Source of the DNA: Bacteroidales bacterium UBA6207
GTDB taxonomy: Bacteria; Bacteroidota; Bacteroidia; Bacteroidales; F082
DNA: 10,799 nucleotides
Assembly (NCBI GenBank): GCA_002421995.1
Contig: DISP01000225.1
Coordinates: 1 to 10,799, forward strand
Direction: 5' to 3'
Shown here: positions 1-6,753 of the stretch, piece by piece
Position numbering within the stretch: the first letter of the stretch is position 1
Layout of the letters: each line of letters begins with the position of its first letter
Translations under genes and position numbers: made by a program
Notes under the pieces: model-generated
Databases searched by the model: none
What the model saw: only the letters and a program-made list of their open reading frames with translations
What the model was told of the DNA's origin: nothing

Positions 1-1019
1 GAGGCATCAAAGTCAATAGTATGAATGCCGGTGCTTTGAACTTCGTTGACAGGGGTGGCCACCTCGTTTCCAAGCTGATCAAACACTCTCAGGCTGACTT
101 TTCCATTGGAAGGAAGGTAGTAGCTGATACTCGTTTGACCATTGAAAGGATTTGGGTGGTTATTTCCAAGCCTTAGCGCATTCGGATTGGCCGAAATGTC
201 GCCCAAACCTGCAAAAAGCGCGTCGTATTTTTCCTGAGCTTCACTCAAACCTGCCAGCATGGCTTGTTGCGTTGTGCCGATTGCAAATGCATAAAACACT
301 TCAAAGGAAGCTTGTGGCGCAATATTCACCGGAGCTTGTGCTGTAATGGTTACCGGGCCATCGGCTGTGTTTGAAACATACCGGGGCTGCAATCCGCCCG
401 AGTTCATCCAACCCCAATAGCCGGCGTCGGTCATATATCCATCAAACCATTCAAAAGAGGTCAATGATGAAAAATCGGCCGAAAGCAATTTCATGCCCAT
501 ATTCATGTCGGTGCCACGATGAAAACGTAAAATACCTGTTGCGGCATCATAAGTTACGGTATCCATCCCATAAGTCTCTGATAATTCAGGAATGATATCA
601 AGCCCGATCGTTGCACTCATGGCAGCTGTTTCGAGGTTTTTGACATCAAACTTCAAAACAGTGAAACTTTTGTTGGTCCAGCCGTAGGCATTGAGTTTTA
701 CTTCAACAGCCGGTGGATTGTTTGAATAGGTGTTGTCAAATGATCCGTAAATTTCAAAATCGCCCCAGCTGGGGTTTGCAACAAGTTCAGTTGGATCATG
801 AGACTCTGCATCCTGATCATAATCAAACACTTGCCCAGAAGGAGTGCCCACCAGTATGGAAGCACGCTGCAAGTGTCTGACCTCATCCTGCGAGAAAAGA
901 CGAATGCGGCCATAGGTGTTTACATTGACATACATAGTTCCGGTATTGAATTCAGCCTGTGCATAAAGCTGTGTAAAACCAAGCATGACAAGAACAAAAA
1001 GAAGGTAGATTTTTCTCAT
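1..1019 (-). CDS. Secreted T9SS type A sorting-domain protein, function unknown (3' end cut off by window edge)
   Basis: The reading frame is open from an ATG at 1019 to the left edge: 339 complete codons without a stop. Residues 1-20 form a typical signal peptide (MRKIYLLFVL start, cleavage probably near LYA-QA), so the protein enters the Sec pathway. Residues 25-270 look like beta-rich extracellular sequence, with a WFDGYMTDAGYWGW stretch near 191-204 and an FYAFAIGTT strand followed by a helical AQEKYDALFAGL segment at 242-272. From about residue 283 an LRLGNNHPNPFN motif opens a type A sorting domain, with further strands SLRVFDQLGNEV and HTIDFDA. This domain would send the protein through the type IX system to the cell surface or medium. 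The final GxY-type strand lies outside the window. It follows the GH5 gene on the same strand, 298 bases downstream. I recognise no catalytic domain, and the role is unknown. Confidence 0.85.
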   Translation of the reverse strand, partial: MRKIYLLFVLVMLGFTQLYAQAEFNTGTMYVNVNTYGRIRLFSQDEVRHLQRASILVGTPSGQVFDYDQDAESHDPTELVANPSWGDFEIYGSFDNTYSNNPPAVEVKLNAYGWTNKSFTVLKFDVKNLETAAMSATIGLDIIPELSETYGMDTVTYDAATGILRFHRGTDMNMGMKLLSADFSSLTSFEWFDGYMTDAGYWGWMNSGGLQPRYVSNTADGPVTITAQAPVNIAPQASFEVFYAFAIGTTQQAMLAGLSEAQEKYDALFAGLGDISANPNALRLGNNHPNPFNGQTSISYYLPSNGKVSLRVFDQLGNEVATPVNEVQSTGIHTIDFDA

Positions 1020-1060
1020 AAAAAAATGTTTTAAGTGAGTAAGAGCGTTAAAATTCAAGT

Positions 1061-1092
1061 CAAAATTAATACACTTTTGATCGAAAATCAAA
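1061..1092 (-). promoter_or_regulatory. Bacteroidota-type promoter of the left T9SS gene, with inverted repeat in the spacer
   Basis: On the minus strand, TTTG (1092-1089) is followed by a 20-base spacer and TAATTTTG (1068-1061). This matches the known Bacteroidota -33/-7 pattern TTTG/TAnnTTTG with normal spacing. The -7 box lies 41 bases before the ATG at 1019, so a short leader is expected. A 7-bp inverted repeat, TTTTGAT-CGAAA-ATCAAAA (1075-1093), overlaps the -33 box and half of the spacer, where a repressor or activator could bind. That regulatory role is inferred. Confidence 0.6.
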
Positions 1093-1163
1093 AAAAAGCA
1101 AAGAGAATAAAATTGTTTGGGGCAAGTCTTCCATTTCATTGAAAGAATCAACTAAAAATCTAC

Positions 1164-1191
1164 CGCGAATCAACGTGAAAACACCTTCGCG
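1164..1191 (-). terminator. Possible weak terminator hairpin after the GH5 gene
   Basis: An inverted repeat CGCGAA (1164-1169) / TTCGCG (1186-1191) encloses a second small stem GTG-AAAA-CAC (1175-1184). Read on the minus strand it is followed within a few bases by ATTTTTAG. It lies about 125 bases beyond the GH5 stop codon and upstream of the next gene's promoter. The internal loop is asymmetric and the T run short, so termination is only a possibility. No better hairpin is visible in 1020-1317. Confidence 0.25.
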
Positions 1192-1317
1192 ATGCATTGT
1201 TTTTTAAACTGAGTGTCAAAAATCCATTGATGTTTGAAAATCATCAGCCGGAACAAACCTAACTTATTAAAAGAATACAACGCTATCTTGATTATTAACT
1301 AACTTAAAGGACTTCAA

Positions 1318-3423
1318 TCATTCAAGGAGAATAATTTTTACTGTTTCGGTTTTTTCTTCCCCATAGAAGTTGCAGAAGTAAACGCCGGCAGGCAAACGTT
1401 GTCCATGTTTATTGCATCCATCCCATTGAGCAACAAACGAACCCGGAGCAGTCTCTTCAAATAGTAAATCAACTACTTTTTGATTTGAAATGGAATAAAT
1501 GGAGAGTGTAAAGGATTCTTTCGGCGAGGTAGCAAAAGTAAAGACGATCTTTTTGTTGAACGGATTTGGAAAAGCATTTAATATCAATGCTTCATGAATA
1601 TCGGTTGAAAGCCCTAAAGTGGCTGTTTCGTGCACTTGTGCAGTATCAAGCTCGGTGAGAAAGATATTGTCAAGCCAAATTTTCTGTCCATCGAGTGATG
1701 CATATTCTGCTACGATTTCAAAACGGTCGACGGATTCCCAGTCAAATAGTCCCTCGGGATTGTACCACTGCCCATTGTCCCAGGAACCGTGTTCGGTGAA
1801 CGAATTCAGTGGAATATGCATGTGATGCCACCGTTTGTCGAAGGTTGTATTGAGGTGGCTGATCGTTGTTCTCATTCTCCATGGATGATCGTCAGCACCG
1901 GTTTTTGTGTCCAGAAAGCGAAGGTCAAGTTTGATCTCCGGGTTGTTTCCTCTCACAAACAGGTCAAGTGCATAGTTGTTTTGAACAAGCTTTCCAAAGT
2001 CGCGATCCGGCACAAAATCAAATACTACTGAACGATATTGGGCAAAGTCCGCTATATAAATACAATAATTTCCATTGTTGGGATAAGTTTCAGCGTAATA
2101 ACTAAGTGTATCAGGCGACCAGCTTGCGTCCAGGATGTTTGCGCCAATAAAATCATCATAAACAGCAAATCCTACAGAATCAGCAAAAGGCATAAAAGGT
2201 GTTTGTGGCGGCACATTTAATCCAAGCGCTTCTACCAAAGGGATATTAAGATCGTGTTCAAAAAACTCGTTCGATCCTTTCCCGAATAGGCCAAATCCGC
2301 CTCTGTAATCCCAAATAGCCCAGGGAATTTCCTTTTCTTCGAGGTATGTTCTTACTTCTTGATACCAGACAACACGGTCAGACGCTTTGCTGTTGGGGAT
2401 AAACACACCAAATTCTCCGCAAAAAACATCAACTCCGCGTGTATCTCGAAAATCAACAGCGATGTCAATCAATGACTTAATTTTCGCGACAGTGCCCTCG
2501 CCAGCATAATTATTCAAAGCACCTTCGATCCAGCTGCCTTGCAAAGTAGGCGGGCATTCCGGCATGGAATCGGGGTGAAAAGGAAATGGTACTCCTGCCA
2601 GTGGTTCCATCGAAGGACTCACCCAACTGGCTCCCTGGTGTGTAAAAACAAAAGGATCATAAAAATGAAAGGTGTACAAAAGATTGGTGTCGGCATACAC
2701 AGGCATATCATCAAGGTCATTGTAACTGTTGTAACCAGAAGGACCCACAATGATGGTGTGATGCGCATCAACTTGCCTTATTGCATCAATGGTTTGCTGC
2801 TGAATAGCTCCCCACAAAGCATTTGAGATGCCATGGGGCTCATTGAGTATTTCATACCAAATGAAGTTGGACTTGCTGCTGTATCTACCGGCAATTTGCG
2901 GCCAGACGCTTACCAAAACATCCGCAACTTGAGGACTCGTATTGATTGACGGATCAAAGCTGTGATTGTCAATGATCAGATGAATTTCAAGCGCTTCTGC
3001 CCAACCCACTACAGAATCAAGAAAAGTAAAAAGCAATGGATCAATCAAATAGTCAGGCTCCCCCAAGGTCATTTCATGAAGATTGACAGGCAGGCGAATC
3101 ACATCACATCCAAGGCTTTTGATGTCCATGAAATCCTTTTTCGTGTATTTTCGATACTGGATTCCTTGCGCTCCATTGGTTTGAAACCAGTTTGTGATAT
3201 TCACTCCTTTGTGAAAAGTATTTTTTGTTGCAGGCTTGTTTTGCTTAATGTCAGTTAAAACAGAATTTGAAACCATTGATAATTGAGCTTGCATATCAAC
3301 AGAAAAATCATGGCTGTAATTGAAAATCTTATCAGATTTATTTTCTGTAAATACTTTTGGCATACAAAAAAGCGGAAAGAATCCCGAAAACAGAAATCCA
3401 ATAATCAGATGGCGTATTTTCAC
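1318..3423 (-). CDS. Secreted glycoside hydrolase family 5 endoglucanase-type enzyme with C-terminal beta-sandwich region and T9SS sorting domain
   Basis: This 701-residue modular enzyme probably cuts beta-1,4-glucan or a related polysaccharide outside the cell. Residues 1-20 are a hydrophobic signal sequence. Residues 70-400 are the GH5 barrel: R110, H154 (DNH), N194-E195 in ILNEPHG (acid/base), H253 and Y255 in HFYDP, E337 in CGEFG (nucleophile) and W371. All the usual GH5 active-site residues are present. Residues 415-590 look like a jelly-roll module ending in KIWLDNIFL, perhaps a CBM11-like carbohydrate-binding domain. Residues 612-701 are a type A sorting domain (NAFPNPFN, then LPAGVYF and TVKIILLE). 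The start codon is GTG at 3423: an in-frame TAA lies 9 bases upstream, and the next Met (residue 21) would remove the signal peptide. The substrate cannot be told from sequence alone; mannan or xyloglucan is also possible. Confidence 0.93.
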   Translation of the reverse strand: MKIRHLIIGFLFSGFFPLFCMPKVFTENKSDKIFNYSHDFSVDMQAQLSMVSNSVLTDIKQNKPATKNTFHKGVNITNWFQTNGAQGIQYRKYTKKDFMDIKSLGCDVIRLPVNLHEMTLGEPDYLIDPLLFTFLDSVVGWAEALEIHLIIDNHSFDPSINTSPQVADVLVSVWPQIAGRYSSKSNFIWYEILNEPHGISNALWGAIQQQTIDAIRQVDAHHTIIVGPSGYNSYNDLDDMPVYADTNLLYTFHFYDPFVFTHQGASWVSPSMEPLAGVPFPFHPDSMPECPPTLQGSWIEGALNNYAGEGTVAKIKSLIDIAVDFRDTRGVDVFCGEFGVFIPNSKASDRVVWYQEVRTYLEEKEIPWAIWDYRGGFGLFGKGSNEFFEHDLNIPLVEALGLNVPPQTPFMPFADSVGFAVYDDFIGANILDASWSPDTLSYYAETYPNNGNYCIYIADFAQYRSVVFDFVPDRDFGKLVQNNYALDLFVRGNNPEIKLDLRFLDTKTGADDHPWRMRTTISHLNTTFDKRWHHMHIPLNSFTEHGSWDNGQWYNPEGLFDWESVDRFEIVAEYASLDGQKIWLDNIFLTELDTAQVHETATLGLSTDIHEALILNAFPNPFNKKIVFTFATSPKESFTLSIYSISNQKVVDLLFEETAPGSFVAQWDGCNKHGQRLPAGVYFCNFYGEEKTETVKIILLE

Positions 3424-3457
3424 AAGTAATTATTGTTAATGGCAATAAAATTCTCAA

Positions 3458-3500
3458 CAAAACTAATAAACAAATTAGCCTTGTATGAATATTTGACAAA
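3458..3500 (-). promoter_or_regulatory. Candidate promoter region of the GH5 gene
   Basis: Two overlapping candidates are visible on the minus strand. TAGTTTTG (3465-3458) is a perfect -7 box, but no TTTG lies 17-23 bases upstream of it. Alternatively TTTG (3500-3497) stands 19 bases before TAATTTG (3477-3471), which is one base short of the consensus. Either would give a leader of roughly 30-50 bases before the GTG start. I cannot choose between them. Confidence 0.35.
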
Positions 3501-3579
3501 TTAATCCTTGCATTTGAACGTTTTACCATTGCAGCGCAAACCGCACAGATGCTTCGAAGTCAATTTCAAAAACTTCCTT

Positions 3580-3587
3580 TACTTTTG
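3580..3587 (+). promoter_or_regulatory. TAnnTTTG -7 box just before the DUF3109 start
   Basis: TACTTTTG is a perfect match to the Bacteroidota -7 consensus and ends 4 bases before the ATG at 3592. No clear TTTG lies 17-21 bases upstream; the nearest partial match is TTCG at 3553-3556. Its position implies a leaderless or nearly leaderless mRNA and supports the shorter start. Confidence 0.5.
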
Positions 3588-3591
3588 CCCC

Positions 3592-4158
3592 ATGATTATC
3601 ATTGACAACACGATAGTAAGAGACGACCTGATCCAGGCACGCTTTATCTGCGATCTTCCGCGCTGCAAAGGCGATTGCTGTGTGGGGGGCGATGCCGGTG
3701 CACCGCTCGAAGACCACGAAATCGAGCTGATGGAGGATGAATTTGAGATTTATCGCGCATATATGACCGAAGCCGGCATCAAAGTGATTGAGGAACAAGG
3801 TGTTTTTGAATACGACGAACTGGGCAATCTTGTTACTCCGCTGGTAAACGACCGCGAATGCGCTTTTGCCGGTTTTCACGAAAATGGCGTGAGTTTTTGT
3901 GCAATTGAAAAAGCCTGGCTCGAAGGAAAAACCACTTTCCGTAAGCCAGTGAGCTGTCATCTTTATCCGGTTCGGCTGTTAAAGAAAGACGGTTTCACAC
4001 ATCTTACCTACCATCAGTGGAGCATTTGTGTGCCCGCAAAACGCAAAGGCGAAAAAGAAGGACTGCCATTGTACAAATTTTTGAAGGAAGCTTTGGTAAG
4101 ACGGTTTGGGGAGGAATGGTACGCGCGGCTTGAGGCTGAGGTGAAAAAGATACGCTGA
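3592..4158 (+). CDS. DUF3109 family cysteine-rich protein
   Basis: This 188-residue cytoplasmic protein belongs to the DUF3109 family, whose function is unknown. Near the N-terminus is a cysteine cluster ICDLPRCKGDCCVGGDAG (C20, C25, C29, C30). Four more cysteines follow at C90, C103 (SFCAIEKA), C122 (PVSCHLYPVR) and C146 (SICVPA). The arrangement resembles the YkgJ-like proteins proposed to bind zinc or an iron-sulfur cluster, so metal binding is likely but inferred. The frame is open further upstream to 3508, but the preferred start is the ATG at 3592: a TACTTTTG promoter box ends 4 bases before it, and the extra 28 residues look non-coding. It is divergent from the GH5 gene and convergent with purN, so it probably forms its own transcription unit. 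Confidence 0.85.
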   Translation: MIIIDNTIVRDDLIQARFICDLPRCKGDCCVGGDAGAPLEDHEIELMEDEFEIYRAYMTEAGIKVIEEQGVFEYDELGNLVTPLVNDRECAFAGFHENGVSFCAIEKAWLEGKTTFRKPVSCHLYPVRLLKKDGFTHLTYHQWSICVPAKRKGEKEGLPLYKFLKEALVRRFGEEWYARLEAEVKKIR

Positions 4159-4178
4159 TTTCAGCACAAACATCTTTT

Positions 4179-4190
4179 GTTGCCGGCAAC
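4179..4190. repeat. Perfect 12-bp palindrome
   Basis: GTTGCCGGCAAC lies 20 bases after the DUF3109 stop codon. It is self-complementary over its full length, flanked by TTTT on the left and TTTAATT on the right. As a hairpin it has only a 4-bp stem, so it is a poor terminator. A binding site for a dimeric protein is possible. Nothing else is evident in the rest of 4159-4346. Confidence 0.4.
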
Positions 4191-4346
4191 TTTAATTGCC
4201 TGTCGATAATGTCTGGTGCTTGAGTTTTAATTTTGAGGGCGAGGCATGTGCGGATTGAAGGTCAGGAGTTTACTGTTGTAAATGACTGACATGAATGATG
4301 CACATAACGAAGCTATCGGAATTAAAGACAAGCACAATTAACACAA

Positions 4347-4910
4347 TCAGCGAAGCAATTCAGCTATTACTTCCGGAAAAAACCTGTACTCAAGTTCGTG
4401 AATCTTGACGGCGAGACTCTCGGGTGTTTCATCGTGGACAAGTTCTGTTTTTGCCTGAAAAATCACCGCTCCTTCGTCATAATGCTCGTTCACATAGTGA
4501 ATTGTGATGCCCGAAAACTGTTCCCCGGCTGCAACAACAGCTTCGTGAACCCGCATCCCAAACATGCCTTTACCGCCATAAGCAGGAAGCAATGCCGGAT
4601 GGATGTTGATGATTTTTCCCGGAAATGCTTCCAGCAACGAAGCCGGAATCAACCATAAAAATCCGGCAAGCACCAATAAATCGGTGTTTAATAGGCGAAG
4701 TTTGTTTGCAAGCTTATCCGTTTGATAAAAGCTTTGCCTGTCAATCATCTCAACAGGAATACCAAATTTTGCGGCACGATCAATAACGCCTGCACCTTTC
4801 TTGTTGCAGACTACAAGGCAAATCTCAACCTCGCTGTTATTTGAAAAATAACCGGCAATACGTTCCATATTGGTGCCGCTGCCCGAAGCAAAAATGGCAA
4901 TTCTTTTCAT
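4347..4910 (-). CDS. purN: Phosphoribosylglycinamide formyltransferase (GAR transformylase)
   Basis: PurN transfers a formyl group from 10-formyl-tetrahydrofolate to glycinamide ribonucleotide, the third step of purine synthesis, in the cytoplasm. The 187-residue length is slightly under that of E. coli PurN (about 212). The N-terminal phosphate-binding loop SGSGTN is at residues 9-14. The catalytic Asn and His are N102 and H104 in INIHPALLP, and the catalytic Asp is D145 in HYDEG. The AYGGKGMFGMRVHEAV segment is the usual Bacteroidota form of the glycine-rich loop. A GTG codon directly precedes the ATG at 4910; I chose the ATG because MKRIAIFASG aligns with the family N-terminus. It stands alone, away from other pur genes. 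A TACTTTTG promoter box ends 4 bases before the ATG. Confidence 0.95.
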   Translation of the reverse strand: MKRIAIFASGSGTNMERIAGYFSNNSEVEICLVVCNKKGAGVIDRAAKFGIPVEMIDRQSFYQTDKLANKLRLLNTDLLVLAGFLWLIPASLLEAFPGKIINIHPALLPAYGGKGMFGMRVHEAVVAAGEQFSGITIHYVNEHYDEGAVIFQAKTELVHDETPESLAVKIHELEYRFFPEVIAELLR

Positions 4911-4914
4911 CACA

Positions 4915-4922
4915 CAAAAGTA
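4915..4922 (-). promoter_or_regulatory. TAnnTTTG -7 box just before purN
   Basis: On the minus strand TACTTTTG (4922-4915) ends 4 bases before the purN ATG at 4910, the same distance as for the DUF3109 and thpR genes. No good -33 TTTG is visible. A leaderless transcript is inferred. Confidence 0.5.
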
Positions 4923-4950
4923 ATCATTTTGCCTGTCAGCACCGCGGTGG

Positions 4951-4981
4951 TTTCTCTATCAACGGAAATCCTTTACCTTTG
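4951..4981 (+). promoter_or_regulatory. Promoter of the unknown gene and ppnP operon
   Basis: TTTC (4951-4954), a 19-base spacer and TACCTTTG (4974-4981) fit the Bacteroidota promoter pattern with one mismatch in the -33 box. The -7 box ends 21 bases before the ATG at 5003. This places the start at 5003 rather than in the upstream open frame, which overlaps purN on the other strand. Confidence 0.5.
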
Positions 4982-5002
4982 CTCCACTCATTCAGACAGT
5001 TT

Positions 5003-6427
5003 ATGGCAGTAAGCAACGAAATACTAACGGTCAATCGCAAGGCGCTGGAAATTAACCTCAACCCAACGATTTTTGGCAGTTTTGCCGAAATCGGCGGCGG
5101 GCAGGAAGTGGCGCGCAACTTTTTTCAGGCTGGAGGAGCATCCGGCACCATCGCCAAATCTATCTCTGCTTACGACAAGCGCTACAGTGATGCCATTTAT
5201 TGCAAAGACAAATCATCCAGACGCTATGTCTCGCGCGAGCGGCTCGAACTCATGCTTGATGCCGAATATGAGGAGCTTACAGGCCTGCTTGCCTCGACAA
5301 GTCTTCCCGATCTGCGTTTTTTCGCTTTTGCCGACACCGTTTCAACACTCAACTTCCGAAAAGACAACATCAGCCACGGTTGGCTTGGTGTTAAGTTTCA
5401 GCTCAACCCGCAAAGCGAGCCCAACCAGGTGATCATCCATGTTAGGCTTTATGAAAATGATGCGTTGCTTCAACAAAACACCCTCGGTGTGTTGGGCGTA
5501 AACTTGCTCTATGCCTGCTTTTATCACTGGCAACGTCCAAACAGTTTTCTGCTCTCGCTCATGGACAACCTTGCCACCGACCGCGTGGCTGTGACAATGA
5601 TACATATGAGCGGCCCCGATCTTTTGTATATTGACAATCGTTTGCTCTGTGTTCAATTGGTGAAAAACGGCATGACAAACGCCATTATGTTTGATCGCAA
5701 TGGTCATGTGCAGGAGCCGGATGATATGGTTTACAAAAAAAACGTGCTTATTTTCAGAGGTAGTTTTCGGCCCGTGACCTATGTGAGCATTGATATGCTC
5801 AAAACAAGTTTTGCCTTGTTCAAAAAAGATGAAGATTACGATAAACACAACACCTTGCCACTCTGCGAGATAACACTCAACAACCTTTTACAGGAAGGCG
5901 ATTTTGACGAGCGCGACTTCCTCGATCGTGTGGATGTGCTCAACGAAATGGGTCAAAATGTGATGGTTTCCAACTTTAGGGAGTTTTACAAACTGGTGGA
6001 TTATATGTCGCAGTTTCGAATCATCAAAATGAGGGTTATCGTTGGGATTGAGACCTTTATCAAAGTGATGCATCCCAAATATTACAGCAGTTTGCGTGGT
6101 GGAATTGTGGAAGCCCTGGGAAAGCTTTTTCCTGAAAACACCAAAATGTATATCTATCCGGCTTTAGATACAAGTTCGGAAAAGCTCATCACAATCAAAG
6201 ACCTTGTTTTTACGCACGAAACAGCACATTTGCTGCACCATTTAGCTGCCAACAGAAAAATCCTTGACATTCCGGGCGTCAATCCCGCTTATCTGCGTGT
6301 TTATTCTCATGAAGTGCTCGAAAAAATCAGAACTTCAAATGCCGATTGGGAAAATGATGTTCCCGTTTTTGTTGCCAAACGCATTAAAGCGCGCAGACTT
6401 TTTGGCTATAATGATCAAAATGAATGA
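5003..6427 (+). CDS. Conserved protein of unknown function, in apparent operon with ppnP
   Basis: A 474-residue soluble protein with no signal peptide or membrane segments. The N-terminal block NPTIFGSFAEIGGGQEVARN (residues 20-39) continues into AGGASGTIAKSISAYD and RYVSRERLELML. From memory, this block marks a conserved family found in Bacteroidota and some other phyla. Databases sometimes label it TonB-dependent receptor or nicotinate-nucleotide adenylyltransferase; the sequence shows neither a beta-barrel and plug nor an HxGH nucleotidyltransferase motif. The middle part alternates strands and helices in an alpha/beta fashion. The C-terminus ends with VPVFVAKRIKARRLFGY. HETAH at 405-409 fits HExxH, but no third zinc ligand is evident. 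The ATG at 5003 is preferred over upstream in-frame starts, which overlap purN and lie before the promoter. Only 28 bases separate it from ppnP, so the two are probably co-transcribed. Gene confidence is high; function is unknown. Confidence 0.9.
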   Translation: MAVSNEILTVNRKALEINLNPTIFGSFAEIGGGQEVARNFFQAGGASGTIAKSISAYDKRYSDAIYCKDKSSRRYVSRERLELMLDAEYEELTGLLASTSLPDLRFFAFADTVSTLNFRKDNISHGWLGVKFQLNPQSEPNQVIIHVRLYENDALLQQNTLGVLGVNLLYACFYHWQRPNSFLLSLMDNLATDRVAVTMIHMSGPDLLYIDNRLLCVQLVKNGMTNAIMFDRNGHVQEPDDMVYKKNVLIFRGSFRPVTYVSIDMLKTSFALFKKDEDYDKHNTLPLCEITLNNLLQEGDFDERDFLDRVDVLNEMGQNVMVSNFREFYKLVDYMSQFRIIKMRVIVGIETFIKVMHPKYYSSLRGGIVEALGKLFPENTKMYIYPALDTSSEKLITIKDLVFTHETAHLLHHLAANRKILDIPGVNPAYLRVYSHEVLEKIRTSNADWENDVPVFVAKRIKARRLFGYNDQNE

Positions 6428-6455
6428 TATCCTAATATTTTAAAAAGAATTAACC

Positions 6456-6737
6456 ATGTTTAAAACGAACAGTTATTTTGATGGAAAAGTGATGTCAATA
6501 GCCATTGACAACGCAGATGGCCCGGCAACAATTGGCGCCATGAAAGCCGGCGAATACGAATTTGGCACCTCAACGGTTGAATACATGACAGTTGTATCGG
6601 GCAATATGGAGGTGATGCTCCCCGGCGAAACAAGCTGGAAAACATACAAGCCTTTCGAGACATTCATTGTGGCCAAAGACGTGAAGTTTAAGGTGAAGAT
6701 GACCGAAGAAACGGCTTATATATGTCATTATAAATAA
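6456..6737 (+). CDS. ppnP: Pyrimidine/purine nucleoside phosphorylase
   Basis: PpnP (formerly YaiE/DUF1255) is a small cupin-fold enzyme that splits nucleosides with phosphate into the free base and ribose 1-phosphate, with wide substrate range, in salvage. The 93-residue length matches E. coli PpnP (94). Recognisable blocks are the N-terminal NSYFDGKVMSI, GEYEFGTSTVEYMTVVSG around residues 32-49, the VMLPGETSWKTY strand pair, and the terminal TAYICHYK, which corresponds to the E. coli TSYLCRYL. The gene starts 28 bases after the unknown gene with no promoter box or terminator between them, so it is probably the second gene of that operon. The leader lacks a purine-rich Shine-Dalgarno sequence other than AAAAAGAA, which is normal for this phylum. 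thpR converges from the other strand with a 16-base gap. Confidence 0.95.
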   Translation: MFKTNSYFDGKVMSIAIDNADGPATIGAMKAGEYEFGTSTVEYMTVVSGNMEVMLPGETSWKTYKPFETFIVAKDVKFKVKMTEETAYICHYK

Positions 6738-6753
6738 GCCTGTTGAGATAAAA

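Noticed and set aside
1224..1235. Twelve-base word shared in inverted orientation with 7615-7626 (AAACATCAATGG)
   Set aside because: Several shared 12-base words are expected by chance between two strands of 10.8 kb, and the flanks diverge after a few bases.
3523..3960. Long minus-strand open frame of 145 codons
   Set aside because: It lies opposite the DUF3109 gene, has no recognisable family features, and is explained as an antisense shadow.
4228..4278. TAATTTTG box followed by an 11-codon frame starting at 4245
   Set aside because: No -33 box, a very short peptide and no supporting signal; the box probably arises from AT-rich sequence.
4841..5002. N-terminal extension of the unknown protein by 54 residues
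   Set aside because: The frame is open, but it overlaps purN on the other strand, precedes the TACCTTTG promoter box, and its composition is unlike the rest of the protein.
5342..5848. Minus-strand open frame of 168 codons inside the unknown gene
   Set aside because: It is the antisense of a well-supported coding region, rich in His, Ile and Val from mirrored codons, with no domain or start signal.
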